From a virus: DNA of 44,203 nucleotides. The notes under the pieces are model-generated. The model was not told the origin of the DNA and searched no databases. It saw only the letters and a list, made by a program, of their open reading frames with translations. A program made the translations under genes and the position numbers. Location of the stretch: positions 1 through 44,203 of the IMG/VR virus record IMGVR_UViG_3300031753_000301; one strand, written 5' to 3'. Below, piece by piece: positions 1 to 5,671 of this stretch (the first letter of the stretch is position 1; every line of letters begins with the position of its first letter).

Positions 1-255
1 TCAATCTCCGATCTCGATCGCGTGCTCGCAGACAAACATCCGAACGGGAACTGAAGGCATGCCAGGAAAGAAACGGCGGATGCTTTCGTTCGATTGCGGC
101 GTAAGAAACCAGGCGCGCCCTCCGCAGCGAGCTGGAAACATGATGGAAGTGTCGATCTCCAGAGGCACATGCGAGATATCGCGGTCCGGGAGGAAATCGA
201 AGGTCGTTCCGTGTCCGGGCGGCGATACCGGACGGAAATGGACGCGGGCGATCAT
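1..255 (-). CDS. Small hypothetical phage protein (84 aa)
   Basis: Function not recognised. The ATG at 255 lies inside an ATGA overlap with the stop of the gene at 252-407, so the two are probably translationally coupled. The protein has no evident membrane segment or zinc motif. Its TGA is on bases 3-1. If the molecule is circular, its last codons (plus-strand bases 6-9) supply the GGAG ribosome-binding site of the capsid gene starting at 44203. Coupling and position make it a likely real gene. Confidence 0.6.
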   Translation of the reverse strand: MIARVHFRPVSPPGHGTTFDFLPDRDISHVPLEIDTSIMFPARCGGRAWFLTPQSNESIRRFFPGMPSVPVRMFVCEHAIEIGD

Positions 256-407
256 CGGCGGCTCGCGATGCGCAGGCGGCGATGCTCGCGGAGGCGCGCG
301 ATATCGCTCCTCAATTCCGGGCCGACGCAGTTGCGGACGAACCAGATCCCAAAATAGACCGCGCTGCAGAGGACGAAGATTCCGAGAATGTAAACAATTG
401 TTGTCAT
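252..407 (-). CDS. Small single-pass membrane protein (51 aa)
   Basis: A hydrophobic stretch at about residues 3-25 (TIVYILGIFVLCSAVYFGIW) is followed by an arginine-rich tail. This pattern suggests an inner-membrane protein with a cytoplasmic basic tail. GGAGG lies 9 nt before the ATG, within the intergenic repeat at 408-471. The stop overlaps the next start as ATGA. Function unknown. Confidence 0.6.
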   Translation of the reverse strand: MTTIVYILGIFVLCSAVYFGIWFVRNCVGPELRSDIARLREHRRLRIASRR

Positions 408-471
408 CCGCCTTCGCCTCCGGCTATGGCGCGATCAAATCTCGCCGAAGCAGCGGTATCGCGCAGGCGGG
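408..471 (-). repeat. Intergenic repeat family 2, copy A
   Basis: This copy fills the gap between the TGA of the gene at 472-720 and the ATG at 407. On the minus strand it reads CCCGCCTGCGC, then GCTTCGGCG, CGCCATAGCC and GGAGGCGAAGGCGG. The last part supplies the ribosome-binding site. It aligns with 36302-36362 and, less closely, with 4782-4839. Confidence 0.65.
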
Positions 472-720
472 TCATCTGGCGGCGGCTTTCACCCTGGGAG
501 CGGTGTAAGGGTAAACAATCGCGCAAAGTTCCGAAAGCGGAACGACGGCGACGCAATCGAGGTTCGAGCAGAGCGTATGCGCTTCATCGAGCCAGCTGCA
601 GGCGGCGAGGGCCGAAGGATCTCCGTCGCGGTCCACCAGGAGTCCCTGCGAAATGATGCAGGGCGCCAGATCCGTGCATCCGCAAACGCGGCAGACTCCG
701 GAAATGTAGGGTCCGCTCAT
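472..720 (-). CDS. Cysteine-rich small phage protein (82 aa)
   Basis: The N-terminal half holds CRVCGC, a later Cys, then CSW and LCSNLDC. This matches a common small phage family with the pattern CRVCGC...C...CSW...LC..C and probably binds zinc. The tail (VVPLSELCAIVYPYTAPRVKAAAR) is less conserved in type. The ATG at 720 overlaps the upstream stop as ATGA. The biochemical role is unknown. Confidence 0.7.
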   Translation of the reverse strand: MSGPYISGVCRVCGCTDLAPCIISQGLLVDRDGDPSALAACSWLDEAHTLCSNLDCVAVVPLSELCAIVYPYTAPRVKAAAR

Positions 721-929
721 TGGTCCGCCTGCTTGAGAAAATATTCCGCCAGGCTCTTCAGCTCCTCGCGGGTGACGGTGAGCTCGAACTTTCGCGTTCC
801 CACATAGGCGAAGACGGTCAGCGCCGTGCCGTCGGGAATGATTTCGAATCCGACGCTGCCATCGAATTGCTCGCAGCGCGCGGCGAGCTGGTGGTCTTTG
901 TGCGGGTGCCCGTTGCCGTTTCCGCTCAT
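717..929 (-). CDS. Small hypothetical phage protein (70 aa)
   Basis: Start chosen at the ATG at 929, which overlaps the previous stop as ATGA. Longer readings of this frame run into arginine-rich shadow sequence. The body has alternating strand-like segments (GFEIIPDGTALTVFAYVG) followed by a helix (TREELKSLAEYFLKQA). Function unknown. It belongs to a run of coupled mini-genes (1060 to 472). Confidence 0.65.
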   Translation of the reverse strand: MSGNGNGHPHKDHQLAARCEQFDGSVGFEIIPDGTALTVFAYVGTRKFELTVTREELKSLAEYFLKQADQ

Positions 930-1060
930 GCTGCCTCCGGACCGTCGCCTTCGATGTCGCACTCGCAGTTTTCGAGGAGCTCGCCGCAATCCGGGCAGCG
1001 CTCGCCGCCATCGGCTTCTTCGCCGGTTTCATCGTCGCGAAAATCGCGCAGGTTCATCAT
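926..1060 (-). CDS. Mini zinc-ribbon-like protein (44 aa)
   Basis: An acidic 44-residue protein with CPDCGELLENCEC at about residues 22-34, a plausible four-cysteine zinc site. Start ATG 1060 (or 1057) has GAGGAA about 5 nt upstream. The stop overlaps the next ATG (ATGA). It is the first gene of the chain 1060-472. Role unknown. Confidence 0.6.
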   Translation of the reverse strand: MMNLRDFRDDETGEEADGGERCPDCGELLENCECDIEGDGPEAA

Positions 1061-1191
1061 GGGCGTTTCCTCAGAAGAAATTCGTCTCAGGGCCAGACGT
1101 CAGTTAACCCGCGTCCGGGATAGACATTCTGGCCCTGCCAGCAGAACGCACTCACGGCCAGTCGCTGCTGGACGCTCTAGGCCGGTAAACT
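1061..1191. other. Gap of 131 bp without a gene
   Basis: No open frame with a credible start and no clear promoter was found. The stretch separates the integrase operon (ending at 1192) from the mini-gene chain starting at 1060. Confidence 0.4.
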
Positions 1192-1443
1192 TTAACCATT
1201 CGCGCCAAGCTGCCCTTGCCGGGACACGTTGGCGCGTCTAAGCGCGTTGCGGCTGGTGACAGTGCGGAAGCTGTCTTCGAATTCGATCATGCAGCTGTTC
1301 ATCTTCCCGCGGACCATTCGCGCCAAGCTGCCCTTGCCGGGACACGTTGGCGCGTCCTTCACCCGGCAGGCCTGGCCCTTGCGATCGAGGACGCGCATCG
1401 CCGTGCGCTTCCAGGTGTAAACGTAAGGCAGCCGGGCGCTCAT
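1192..1443 (-). CDS. Conserved small phage protein carrying two palindromic elements (83 aa)
   Basis: The core reads like a widespread small phage protein with the elements RKGQACRV, VRGKMNSCMIEFEDSFRTV and TSRNALRR. In this copy 14 residues (DAPTCPGKGSLARM) lie between RVK and VRGKMNS. They are encoded by the palindrome at 1319-1354 plus its flank, so the element sits in frame within the conserved body. A second palindrome (1201-1236) encodes the final ANVSRQGQLGANG after NALRR. The start at 1443 overlaps the previous stop (ATGA). Function of the family is unknown to me. Confidence 0.75.
   Translation of the reverse strand: MSARLPYVYTWKRTAMRVLDRKGQACRVKDAPTCPGKGSLARMVRGKMNSCMIEFEDSFRTVTSRNALRRANVSRQGQLGANG
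1201..1236 (-). repeat. Palindromic element family 1, copy 1
   Basis: 36 nt, arms CGCGCCAA/TTGGCGCG, core CCC-TTGCC-GGG. Read on the minus strand it forms the C-terminus of the gene 1192-1443. Confidence 0.9.
1319..1354 (-). repeat. Palindromic element family 1, copy 2 (inside a gene)
   Basis: 36 nt, identical to copy 1 across the hairpin. It lies in frame inside the conserved body of the gene 1192-1443. Confidence 0.9.
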
Positions 1444-1709
1444 CCTTTCACTTCCGAGAAGATGTGCCAGATGAACCGGCCATCCTCCATTTGCACCGTG
1501 CCGAGAAATAGGAAATTCCCTGGCGGCATGGCATGTCCTGTTCCCACGATGAAGAACGTCCGCGTTTCTTTCGGGTCCTCGGGGTCAACGATGAACCACA
1601 TGCAGATTGAATCGCGCTGCATCTGGACGCTGAGAAATTCCGCGCCGACGGGCAGGGCCACGTCTTGCCGCCCCAGAAACTCGAGCGGGTATTTATAGAT
1701 GGTCCTCAC
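1440..1709 (-). CDS. DUF7352-like small phage protein (89 aa)
   Basis: The pattern RTIYKYPL, then ALPVGAEFLSVQ, MWFIVDP, FFIVGTGHAMP, FLGTVQ and FIWHIF matches the small beta-rich family found in many phages and annotated DUF7352. The GTG start at 1709 overlaps the previous stop as GTGA, and CGGAG lies about 7 nt upstream. The ATGA overlap at its end couples it to the gene 1192-1443. Biochemical role unknown. Confidence 0.75.
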   Translation of the reverse strand: MRTIYKYPLEFLGRQDVALPVGAEFLSVQMQRDSICMWFIVDPEDPKETRTFFIVGTGHAMPPGNFLFLGTVQMEDGRFIWHIFSEVKG

Positions 1710-1960
1710 CGGGAAACTCCGAAGAGGCTGGCCTTCGCTTCGAGCCTTCCGCGAATGTCTTCGAGCCGGTCCGCGATGTTCAGAACTTCCTGCATGTGTT
1801 CGGCGTTCAGCTCCACGCTGGCGGCCGCCGCTTCGCGCACCCAAGCGAGCGTGGCCGAGCGCGCGGACTTCAGATATCTGGCGGCCTCCCCCAGTTTCTC
1901 GCCGGTCACGATTCCCGCCCGCGCGGCTGACGTCTCCACTGCCGTCGCTGCTCTGGTCAT
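1706..1960 (-). CDS. Small helical hypothetical protein (84 aa)
   Basis: An alanine- and glutamate-rich protein predicted to be mostly helical (EKLGEAARYLKSARSATLAW, then NAEHMQEVLNIADRLEDIRG). The ATG at 1960 has AGGAGG five bases upstream. That ribosome-binding site lies in the 3' flank of palindrome copy 3. The start overlaps the integrase stop (ATGA). Function unknown. Confidence 0.65.
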   Translation of the reverse strand: MTRAATAVETSAARAGIVTGEKLGEAARYLKSARSATLAWVREAAAASVELNAEHMQEVLNIADRLEDIRGRLEAKASLFGVSR

Positions 1961-3180
1961 GCGATCCTCCTGACCATTCGCACCGAGCGGCCCTTGCCGG
2001 GACCCTCGGCGCGTTCCTGTTTCATTTTCGCGGGCGTCGCGGCGGCTGGACCATTGGCGCCAAGCTGCCCTTGCCGGGACACGTTGGCGCCTACTAATTT
2101 CTCGATCGCGGCCTTGCCATGCTCCGGAGAAAGATGCGCGTAACGCATCGTCGTCACAATCGTGGTGTGCCCGAGGAATTGCTGCACGGTGCGGAGGTCC
2201 ACCCCGGCCATCACCAATCTCGAGGCAAATGTGTGACGCAGATCGTGCCAGCGGAAATTCACGACGCCGGCTTTCGCGGTGATTGCGCGGAAGCGGTCGG
2301 AGCGGCGATCCTCCGGAGAATCCGTGCGGTAGCAGACGTAGGCCGAGCCGTTCGATTGCTCGTGAAGCTGCAGGAGCGCCGCGCGGCACGCGGAATTGAT
2401 GGGAATGAAACGCCGGCCGGTCTTCCCTTCCTTCGGCACGGTGAGGATGCCGCGCTCGAGGTCGATCAGATCCCAGGTGAGCAGGAACTGTTCGCCGGAG
2501 CGCAGGCCGGTGTTCAGCGCCAGGTCCATTTCCGCTTCGATTCCCGCCAAGCTGCCGCCGGGACACGTTGGCGCGTCCACGTCCGGGTTCGAATCGCGCA
2601 TGCCCGCGCGGATCGCGGCTTCCTCGTCCGCCGTCAGATAGCGGATGATCGGGGGATTGTTTTCGAACGTGCGCGTCTCCGCGACGGGATTTTTGGCGCA
2701 GTATCCGTTGGCGATCCCGTAAGCGAAAATGCTGTTGAGAAGCGCGCGGTAATTGTTCAGCGTGGGCCCGCTGAGCTCGAGGGCCAGGCTGGCGGAGGGG
2801 CAGCGGCCGGGCGCCGGCTTGCGCGTGCGCAGGCTGCGAAGCACTTCATTGATTTTCGCGGTCCCGATGGCCGCGGCCGGCAGGCTGCCGATGAGCGGGA
2901 AGAGGCGCGAAAGAGACGTGCGATTGCCGTAAGAAGTTTTTCGCCGGCAATGGCCTTCCTTGTCGGCCAGCATGCGCTCCGCGAGCTGCTGGAAGGTGAC
3001 GCGCTGTTCGCGCTTCGGAGCGACGTAGCGCCCCTCGCGAATCTCGCGTTTCTTGTTGACGTAAGCCTCGATGGCCACGGATTGCCGGCCGACGTGTTCG
3101 CGGTGACGATGCCCGTCGGAATCCACGTAGCAGATGTACCAGTCGTTCGAGCCTTTGACCTTTTCGTAGATTCCTCTCAT
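1957..3180 (-). CDS. int: Tyrosine recombinase / integrase with embedded palindromes (407 aa)
   Basis: Site-specific tyrosine recombinase for lysogenic integration and excision. An N-terminal arm-binding-like region and a core-binding domain (about residues 60-170) precede the catalytic domain. The visible catalytic set is R227 (NTGLRSGE), K253, H312 and R315 (WHDLRHTF), H338 (LGHT) and Y347 (RYAHLSPEH), so it looks intact. Three palindromic elements are read through: one in frame at about residues 202-214, just before the R227 helix (2543-2575), and two after the catalytic domain, giving a 43-residue tail. The ATG at 3180 has AAGGGAAGGGAA upstream. It lies in an operon with the gene at 3205-3429. 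A nearby attP cannot be identified from sequence alone. Confidence 0.93.
   Translation of the reverse strand: MRGIYEKVKGSNDWYICYVDSDGHRHREHVGRQSVAIEAYVNKKREIREGRYVAPKREQRVTFQQLAERMLADKEGHCRRKTSYGNRTSLSRLFPLIGSLPAAAIGTAKINEVLRSLRTRKPAPGRCPSASLALELSGPTLNNYRALLNSIFAYGIANGYCAKNPVAETRTFENNPPIIRYLTADEEAAIRAGMRDSNPDVDAPTCPGGSLAGIEAEMDLALNTGLRSGEQFLLTWDLIDLERGILTVPKEGKTGRRFIPINSACRAALLQLHEQSNGSAYVCYRTDSPEDRRSDRFRAITAKAGVVNFRWHDLRHTFASRLVMAGVDLRTVQQFLGHTTIVTTMRYAHLSPEHGKAAIEKLVGANVSRQGQLGANGPAAATPAKMKQERAEGPGKGRSVRMVRRIA
1979..2013 (-). repeat. Palindromic element family 1, copy 3
   Basis: 35 nt variant with arms CGCACCGAG/CTCGGCGCG. The inner arm bases changed on both sides (CAA/TTG to CGAG/CTCG), leaving one mismatch. 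It encodes part of the integrase tail and is followed by the ribosome-binding site of the gene 1706-1960. Confidence 0.8.
2056..2091 (-). repeat. Palindromic element family 1, copy 4
   Basis: 36 nt, arms GGCGCCAA/TTGGCGCC. The outermost C-G pair of the consensus is replaced by G-C on both arms. It encodes ANVSRQGQLGANG directly after the integrase catalytic domain. Confidence 0.85.
2543..2575 (-). repeat. Palindromic element family 1, copy 5 (inside integrase)
   Basis: 33 nt copy with a 3-nt core deletion that keeps frame. It lies between integrase residues DSNPDV and AEMDLALNTG. Confidence 0.85.
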
Positions 3181-3204
3181 GTCGATTCCCTTCCCTTTCT
3201 TGAG

Positions 3205-3429
3205 CTAACGAATTCCGAGGATGCGGAGCGCCTCGATTTCCTCCGCGCGCAGCGCCGGCGCGCACTTCGCGCCGCGCGCGAGCCGCTGGCGAATCTGCCC
3301 GCGGATTTTCGCGCGCTGGCGCTCGAGCTCGCGGATCTCTTCGGCCAGGATGCGCTCGTGCAGGATGAGCCGCTGCGCGGAGCTCGCGCGGCGCCTCCCC
3401 TTGATGAGGTGGATTTGTCTTTGCGCCAT
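3205..3429 (-). CDS. Small helical protein upstream of integrase (74 aa)
   Basis: A highly charged helical protein (LILHERILAEEIRELERQRA, then KIRGQIRQRLARG) resembling a short coiled coil. The start at 3429 has a GGGGG stretch about 6 nt before the ATG. It ends 24 nt before the integrase start, so it probably shares its transcript. It could act as a recombination accessory factor, but no motif proves this. Confidence 0.65.
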   Translation of the reverse strand: MAQRQIHLIKGRRRASSAQRLILHERILAEEIRELERQRAKIRGQIRQRLARGAKCAPALRAEEIEALRILGIR

Positions 3430-3585
3430 GTGTACCCCCAGGAGTTGAAATAGTCGCGGGAGGCGACAGGGCGGGAAGTGTGCTCTTCCGAGTCAAGTGT
3501 TGTCAATGGAAACTTTAATTTACAAAGAAGCGGGGATGTGGAAAAGCTGTGCGGCACGTGCTGCGGCCATGCCGCGCATGTGGAA
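3430..3585. promoter_or_regulatory. Gap upstream of the integrase operon
   Basis: A perfect TTGACA (minus strand, bases 3506-3501) is present, but the hexamer 17 bp downstream (GCACAC) is a poor -10. ATGGAAACTTTA at 3506-3517 shares ten bases with ATGGAAACTTAT at 3884-3895 at the divergent promoter, so both may bind the same regulator. Confidence 0.3.
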
Positions 3586-3885
3586 TTATTTCTTGCGGCG
3601 GCGGAGGAGCTCGCGGTGGGCCTGGCGCTCTTCCCGCAGGGTCCTCTCGATGAGCTCGTCGGGAAGGACCATATAGCGAAGCGCCCGCATGGAGCCAATG
3701 GCTTCGTATTGTTCCAGGCCCCAGAGGAAGATCTTGCGGACGAAATCGGCCATGGGGATATCTTCCGCTTCCGCGACAGCCTCGATGCGCTGCCCCAGAG
3801 CGTCCTCGACCTTGAACGAAATCTGCTTCGTCTTCGTAATGCCCATCTCGGGTGCTGGAAGGGGGTCCGCATTTGATCTTTCCAT
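3586..3885 (-). CDS. Ribbon-helix-helix (CopG/Arc-type) regulator (99 aa)
   Basis: Probable DNA-binding repressor. The RHH unit spans about residues 19-60: strand KQISFKV, helix DALGQRIEAVAEAED, then helix MADFVRKIFLWGLEQY. A basic tail follows (ERQAHRELLRRRKK). The start at 3885 lies only a few bases after the predicted transcription start, so the message may be almost leaderless. An internal ATG at 3846 is the alternative. It faces a second RHH gene (3973) across overlapping promoters, the position of a lysogeny switch. The regulatory role is inferred from fold and position. Confidence 0.75.
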   Translation of the reverse strand: MERSNADPLPAPEMGITKTKQISFKVEDALGQRIEAVAEAEDIPMADFVRKIFLWGLEQYEAIGSMRALRYMVLPDELIERTLREERQAHRELLRRRKK

Positions 3886-3893
3886 GGAAACTT

Positions 3894-3922
3894 ATAATAT
3901 CCTATAACTCTGTTTGACGCAA
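3894..3922 (-). promoter_or_regulatory. Minus-strand promoter of the RHH gene
   Basis: TTGCGT (3922-3917), a 17-bp spacer and TATTAT (3899-3894). The -35 shares bases 3917-3919 with the opposing promoter's -35. Confidence 0.55.
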
Positions 3923-3942
3923 TAAGAATTATATGCTATGTA
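3914..3942 (+). promoter_or_regulatory. Plus-strand early promoter
   Basis: TTGACG (3914-3919), a 17-bp spacer and TATGTA (3937-3942). It leads into the gene at 3973, which has GGAG 8 nt before its ATG. Confidence 0.65.
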
Positions 3943-3972
3943 GACTCCGCAGGAGTTAAAGGAGCCTACCAG

Positions 3973-4167
3973 ATGGCCGAACCGAAAAAGCCCGAAACGC
4001 GAAAGAAAGGCGCGCGCGAAAACAAGCCACGCCTGGTCTCGACGCAGGTCACGAACGAGGCCTATCAAAAGCTCAGGGAGAAGGCCGCGAAGGAAGACCG
4101 CACGATCGGGTACCTCATTCGCCGGTTCATCCTCGATGGCCTGGGACTCGATTCGAAAGCGGCCTGA
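3973..4167 (+). CDS. Second ribbon-helix-helix protein (64 aa)
   Basis: A lysine-rich N-terminus is followed by an RHH unit: strand RLVSTQVT, helix NEAYQKLREKAAKED, helix IGYLIRRFILDGLGL. As first gene of the plus-strand operon, transcribed away from the RHH gene at 3586-3885, it could play a Cro- or antirepressor-like role. That is inference from position. GGAG lies 8 nt before the ATG. Confidence 0.75.
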   Translation: MAEPKKPETRKKGARENKPRLVSTQVTNEAYQKLREKAAKEDRTIGYLIRRFILDGLGLDSKAA

Positions 4168-4168
4168 G

Positions 4169-4405
4169 ATGGAAGCCCCGAAAGTTCTCTACGTCCGCGT
4201 GTATGAAAACGCGGCCTTCAAGACGCTGCGATTTGAGGCCTCGGACAAACTGGAAGATTTCAAAGAGTCCGGCCCGATCGCTACCTATCGGCTCGCACGA
4301 GTCGGCCACTTAAACGTCGAGCGCAATTTATCGAAGGCCGCGATCGGCGCGCCCGATGCTCCGAGCCCGCGCGCGTCAACGCCTGTGAAAAGACGGGGGA
4401 AATGA
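4169..4405 (+). CDS. Hypothetical early protein (78 aa)
   Basis: Not recognised. Start ATG 4169 lies directly behind the stop of the RHH gene. A beta-rich first half (VLYVRVYENAAFKTLRFEAS) is followed by a charged region and a basic tail ending PVKRRGK. It is tightly packed between two DNA-binding genes, so an early regulatory or accessory role is possible. Confidence 0.6.
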   Translation: MEAPKVLYVRVYENAAFKTLRFEASDKLEDFKESGPIATYRLARVGHLNVERNLSKAAIGAPDAPSPRASTPVKRRGK

Positions 4406-4406
4406 G

Positions 4407-4781
4407 ATGGAGCCGCTCCCGACCCAAGCGAAAGCGGTCCCGAAACTTCTCTATTCGCGCAAGGAAGCCGCCGAGCTGCTCTCGCTCTCCAGGTCCACGC
4501 TCGATGCGTTCATCACGCGCGGGCAGCTCCGCTCGCGCCGGATCGGCCACAAGCGTCTGATCGCTCACGCGGACCTGGTCGCCTTCTCGCAGAAAAATCT
4601 TCCCTCGGCCTGGCTGCCCGGTCCGGACGGAAAAAAGAATCAGCGCAGCGCCGTGTCCGCGAAGCAGATGCGCCTGCCGTTCAAATCCACGCGCGACCGC
4701 GAAGCGGCCGACGAACCGGCGCGCGAAACGCCGGCGGCGAAAGCCGCGCCGGCGGAGAAAGCGAAAGCCCAGGCCTCGTGA
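4407..4781 (+). CDS. Excisionase-family helix-turn-helix protein (124 aa)
   Basis: Residues about 13-55 (LLYSRKEAAELLSLSRSTLD, then FITRGQLRSRRIGHKRLI) match the MerR-like HTH_17 fold of excisionases and small phage regulators. This is followed by a linker and an alanine-, lysine- and glutamate-rich tail (about 85-124). It probably directs integrase toward excision or regulates early genes. Its location away from int but in the early operon fits an Xis role. The family fold is clear, the specific role is inferred. Confidence 0.8.
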   Translation: MEPLPTQAKAVPKLLYSRKEAAELLSLSRSTLDAFITRGQLRSRRIGHKRLIAHADLVAFSQKNLPSAWLPGPDGKKNQRSAVSAKQMRLPFKSTRDREAADEPARETPAAKAAPAEKAKAQAS

Positions 4782-4839
4782 TGCGCCTTCACCTGGTTTC
4801 GGCGCATTGGTCTATCCGCCGTAGCGTTCGCGGAGGCGG
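4782..4839 (+). repeat. Intergenic repeat family 2, copy C
   Basis: Fills the gap between the TGA at 4779-4781 and the ATG at 4840. It shares TTCGGCG, CCGCC-TAGC and GCGGAGGCGG in the same order and spacing as copies A and B. GGAGG at 4832-4836 is the ribosome-binding site of the next gene. Confidence 0.55.
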
Positions 4840-5070
4840 ATGATGTACGTCAGGCGATCGCCGGAGAAAGTGATGCTCTTCCCCCACGGCCGCGCGCAAT
4901 GGCTTTTGGTGTTCGAGGATCCGCACCTGGAACCTGGGCAAGCGCGAATCGCGAACGACGTTCTTTACATCGGGAGAGAAACGGACGTCGACGAGCTGGT
5001 CTTCTGCCTGAATCTGACGTCGGCGGATGTGCGTTTCTTGAAATCGATTCATATCGCGGAGTCGTGGTGA
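4840..5070 (+). CDS. Hypothetical early protein (76 aa)
   Basis: Not recognised. There are two ATGs at 4840 and 4843. GGAGG is 3 nt before the first and 6 nt before the second, so 4843 may be used. The sequence alternates strand-like segments (QWLLVFEDPH, NDVLYIGRET, ELVFCLNLTS). The stop overlaps the next ATG (TGATG). Confidence 0.6.
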   Translation: MMYVRRSPEKVMLFPHGRAQWLLVFEDPHLEPGQARIANDVLYIGRETDVDELVFCLNLTSADVRFLKSIHIAESW

Positions 5071-5531
5071 TGGATTGCCCGCGGTGCGGCGCGCAGCTCG
5101 AGGAGCGTTTGCCGAGCGCGACCTGGCTGCGGCATTTCGAATGCCCGGAATGCTGGAGGGTGTTCAGTTTTTATTCTGGCCGGCTCGAGCCCGGGCGCGA
5201 TCGCCCGGTCGGCTTTGTCGAGAATAACGCGCCAACGTGTCCCGCCCTTTCTCAGGGAAACGACAGCAGCTTGGCGCGAATGGGCCTTGCCGGGGTCCGG
5301 ACGCCTGGCGCAGTTCCAGGAAGCCGCGGGGAAGGAATTCCGGATCCCGGCGGGCAAGGTTGGGGACAGGAAGAGGAGGAGCGATGCTCGCAATCCGCTG
5401 GCGCTGGAAGGGCAAATGTCCAAAGCACGTTCGCTATAACCCTGCGAAGGATGGAGAGGGCGGGATCAAAGGGGCTTGCCCGCATTGCCGGATGCTCTAC
5501 CACATCTTCCGCGCGCATCTCGCGACGATAA
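5070..5531 (+). CDS. Zinc-ribbon protein with palindrome-derived extension
   Basis: Residues 1-50 form a clear zinc ribbon (CPRCGAQ at 3-9, CPECW about residue 32). After GFVEN the frame enters the 51-nt palindrome copy 6 (NAPTCPALSQGNDSSLARM). It then runs on through the neighbouring gene in an unnatural glycine- and proline-rich frame to 5531. Probably the original protein ended near residue 50 and the element removed its stop. Whether the long form is made is unknown. Start 5070 overlaps the previous stop by one base. Confidence 0.55.
   Translation: MDCPRCGAQLEERLPSATWLRHFECPECWRVFSFYSGRLEPGRDRPVGFVENNAPTCPALSQGNDSSLARMGLAGVRTPGAVPGSRGEGIPDPGGQGWGQEEEERCSQSAGAGRANVQSTFAITLRRMERAGSKGLARIAGCSTTSSARISRR
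5228..5278 (+). repeat. Palindromic element family 1, copy 6 (long form)
   Basis: 51 nt. It has the same arms CGCGCCAA/TTGGCGCG, but the core is replaced by a longer one containing CCCTTTCTCAGGG. The right arm is also the left boundary of the duplicated block 5273-5497. Confidence 0.85.
5273..5497 (+). repeat. Direct duplication, unit 1
   Basis: 225 bp nearly identical to 5665-5889 (offset 392), with only a handful of substitutions. It covers the end of palindrome copy 6, a 5'-truncated frame and the start of the gene at 5384. Confidence 0.9.
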
Positions 5532-5620
5532 GCCAGGCCACATGCTTCGATGAAGTGCAGCGCGCCGGCTCATCCATTTCCAATATTCAAAGCGCGTCCG
5601 TGCGCGTCTTCGGCCGATGA
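5384..5620 (+). CDS. Small CxxC/His protein, paralogue 1 (78 aa)
   Basis: The ATG at 5384 has GGAGGA 3-4 nt upstream. MLAIRWRWKGKCPKHVRYNP and GACPHCRML give cysteines and histidines suited to a zinc site. The first 38 residues are shared with the paralogue starting at 5776, after which the sequences diverge (YHIFRAHLATISQATCFDEVQ-like versus LKVHDLHRGAIASATVFDEIQ-like). It ends with an ATGA overlap with the next frame. Function unknown. Confidence 0.7.
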   Translation: MLAIRWRWKGKCPKHVRYNPAKDGEGGIKGACPHCRMLYHIFRAHLATISQATCFDEVQRAGSSISNIQSASVRVFGR

Positions 5621-5671
5621 TCTTCTTCCTCAAGTTCGAAACGGAGGCGCGGTGTGCCGGCTGCGGCGCGA
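5615..5671 (+). repeat. Direct duplication of a gene start, unit A
   Basis: 57 bp shared with 6519-6575 (offset 904), with one visible substitution. It encodes MIFFLKFETEARCAGCGA in both places. Confidence 0.85.

Noticed and set aside
3478-3506. Promoter from the perfect TTGACA before the integrase operon
   Set aside because: No acceptable -10 at 16-18 bp spacing. Kept only as a weak note in the gap entry.
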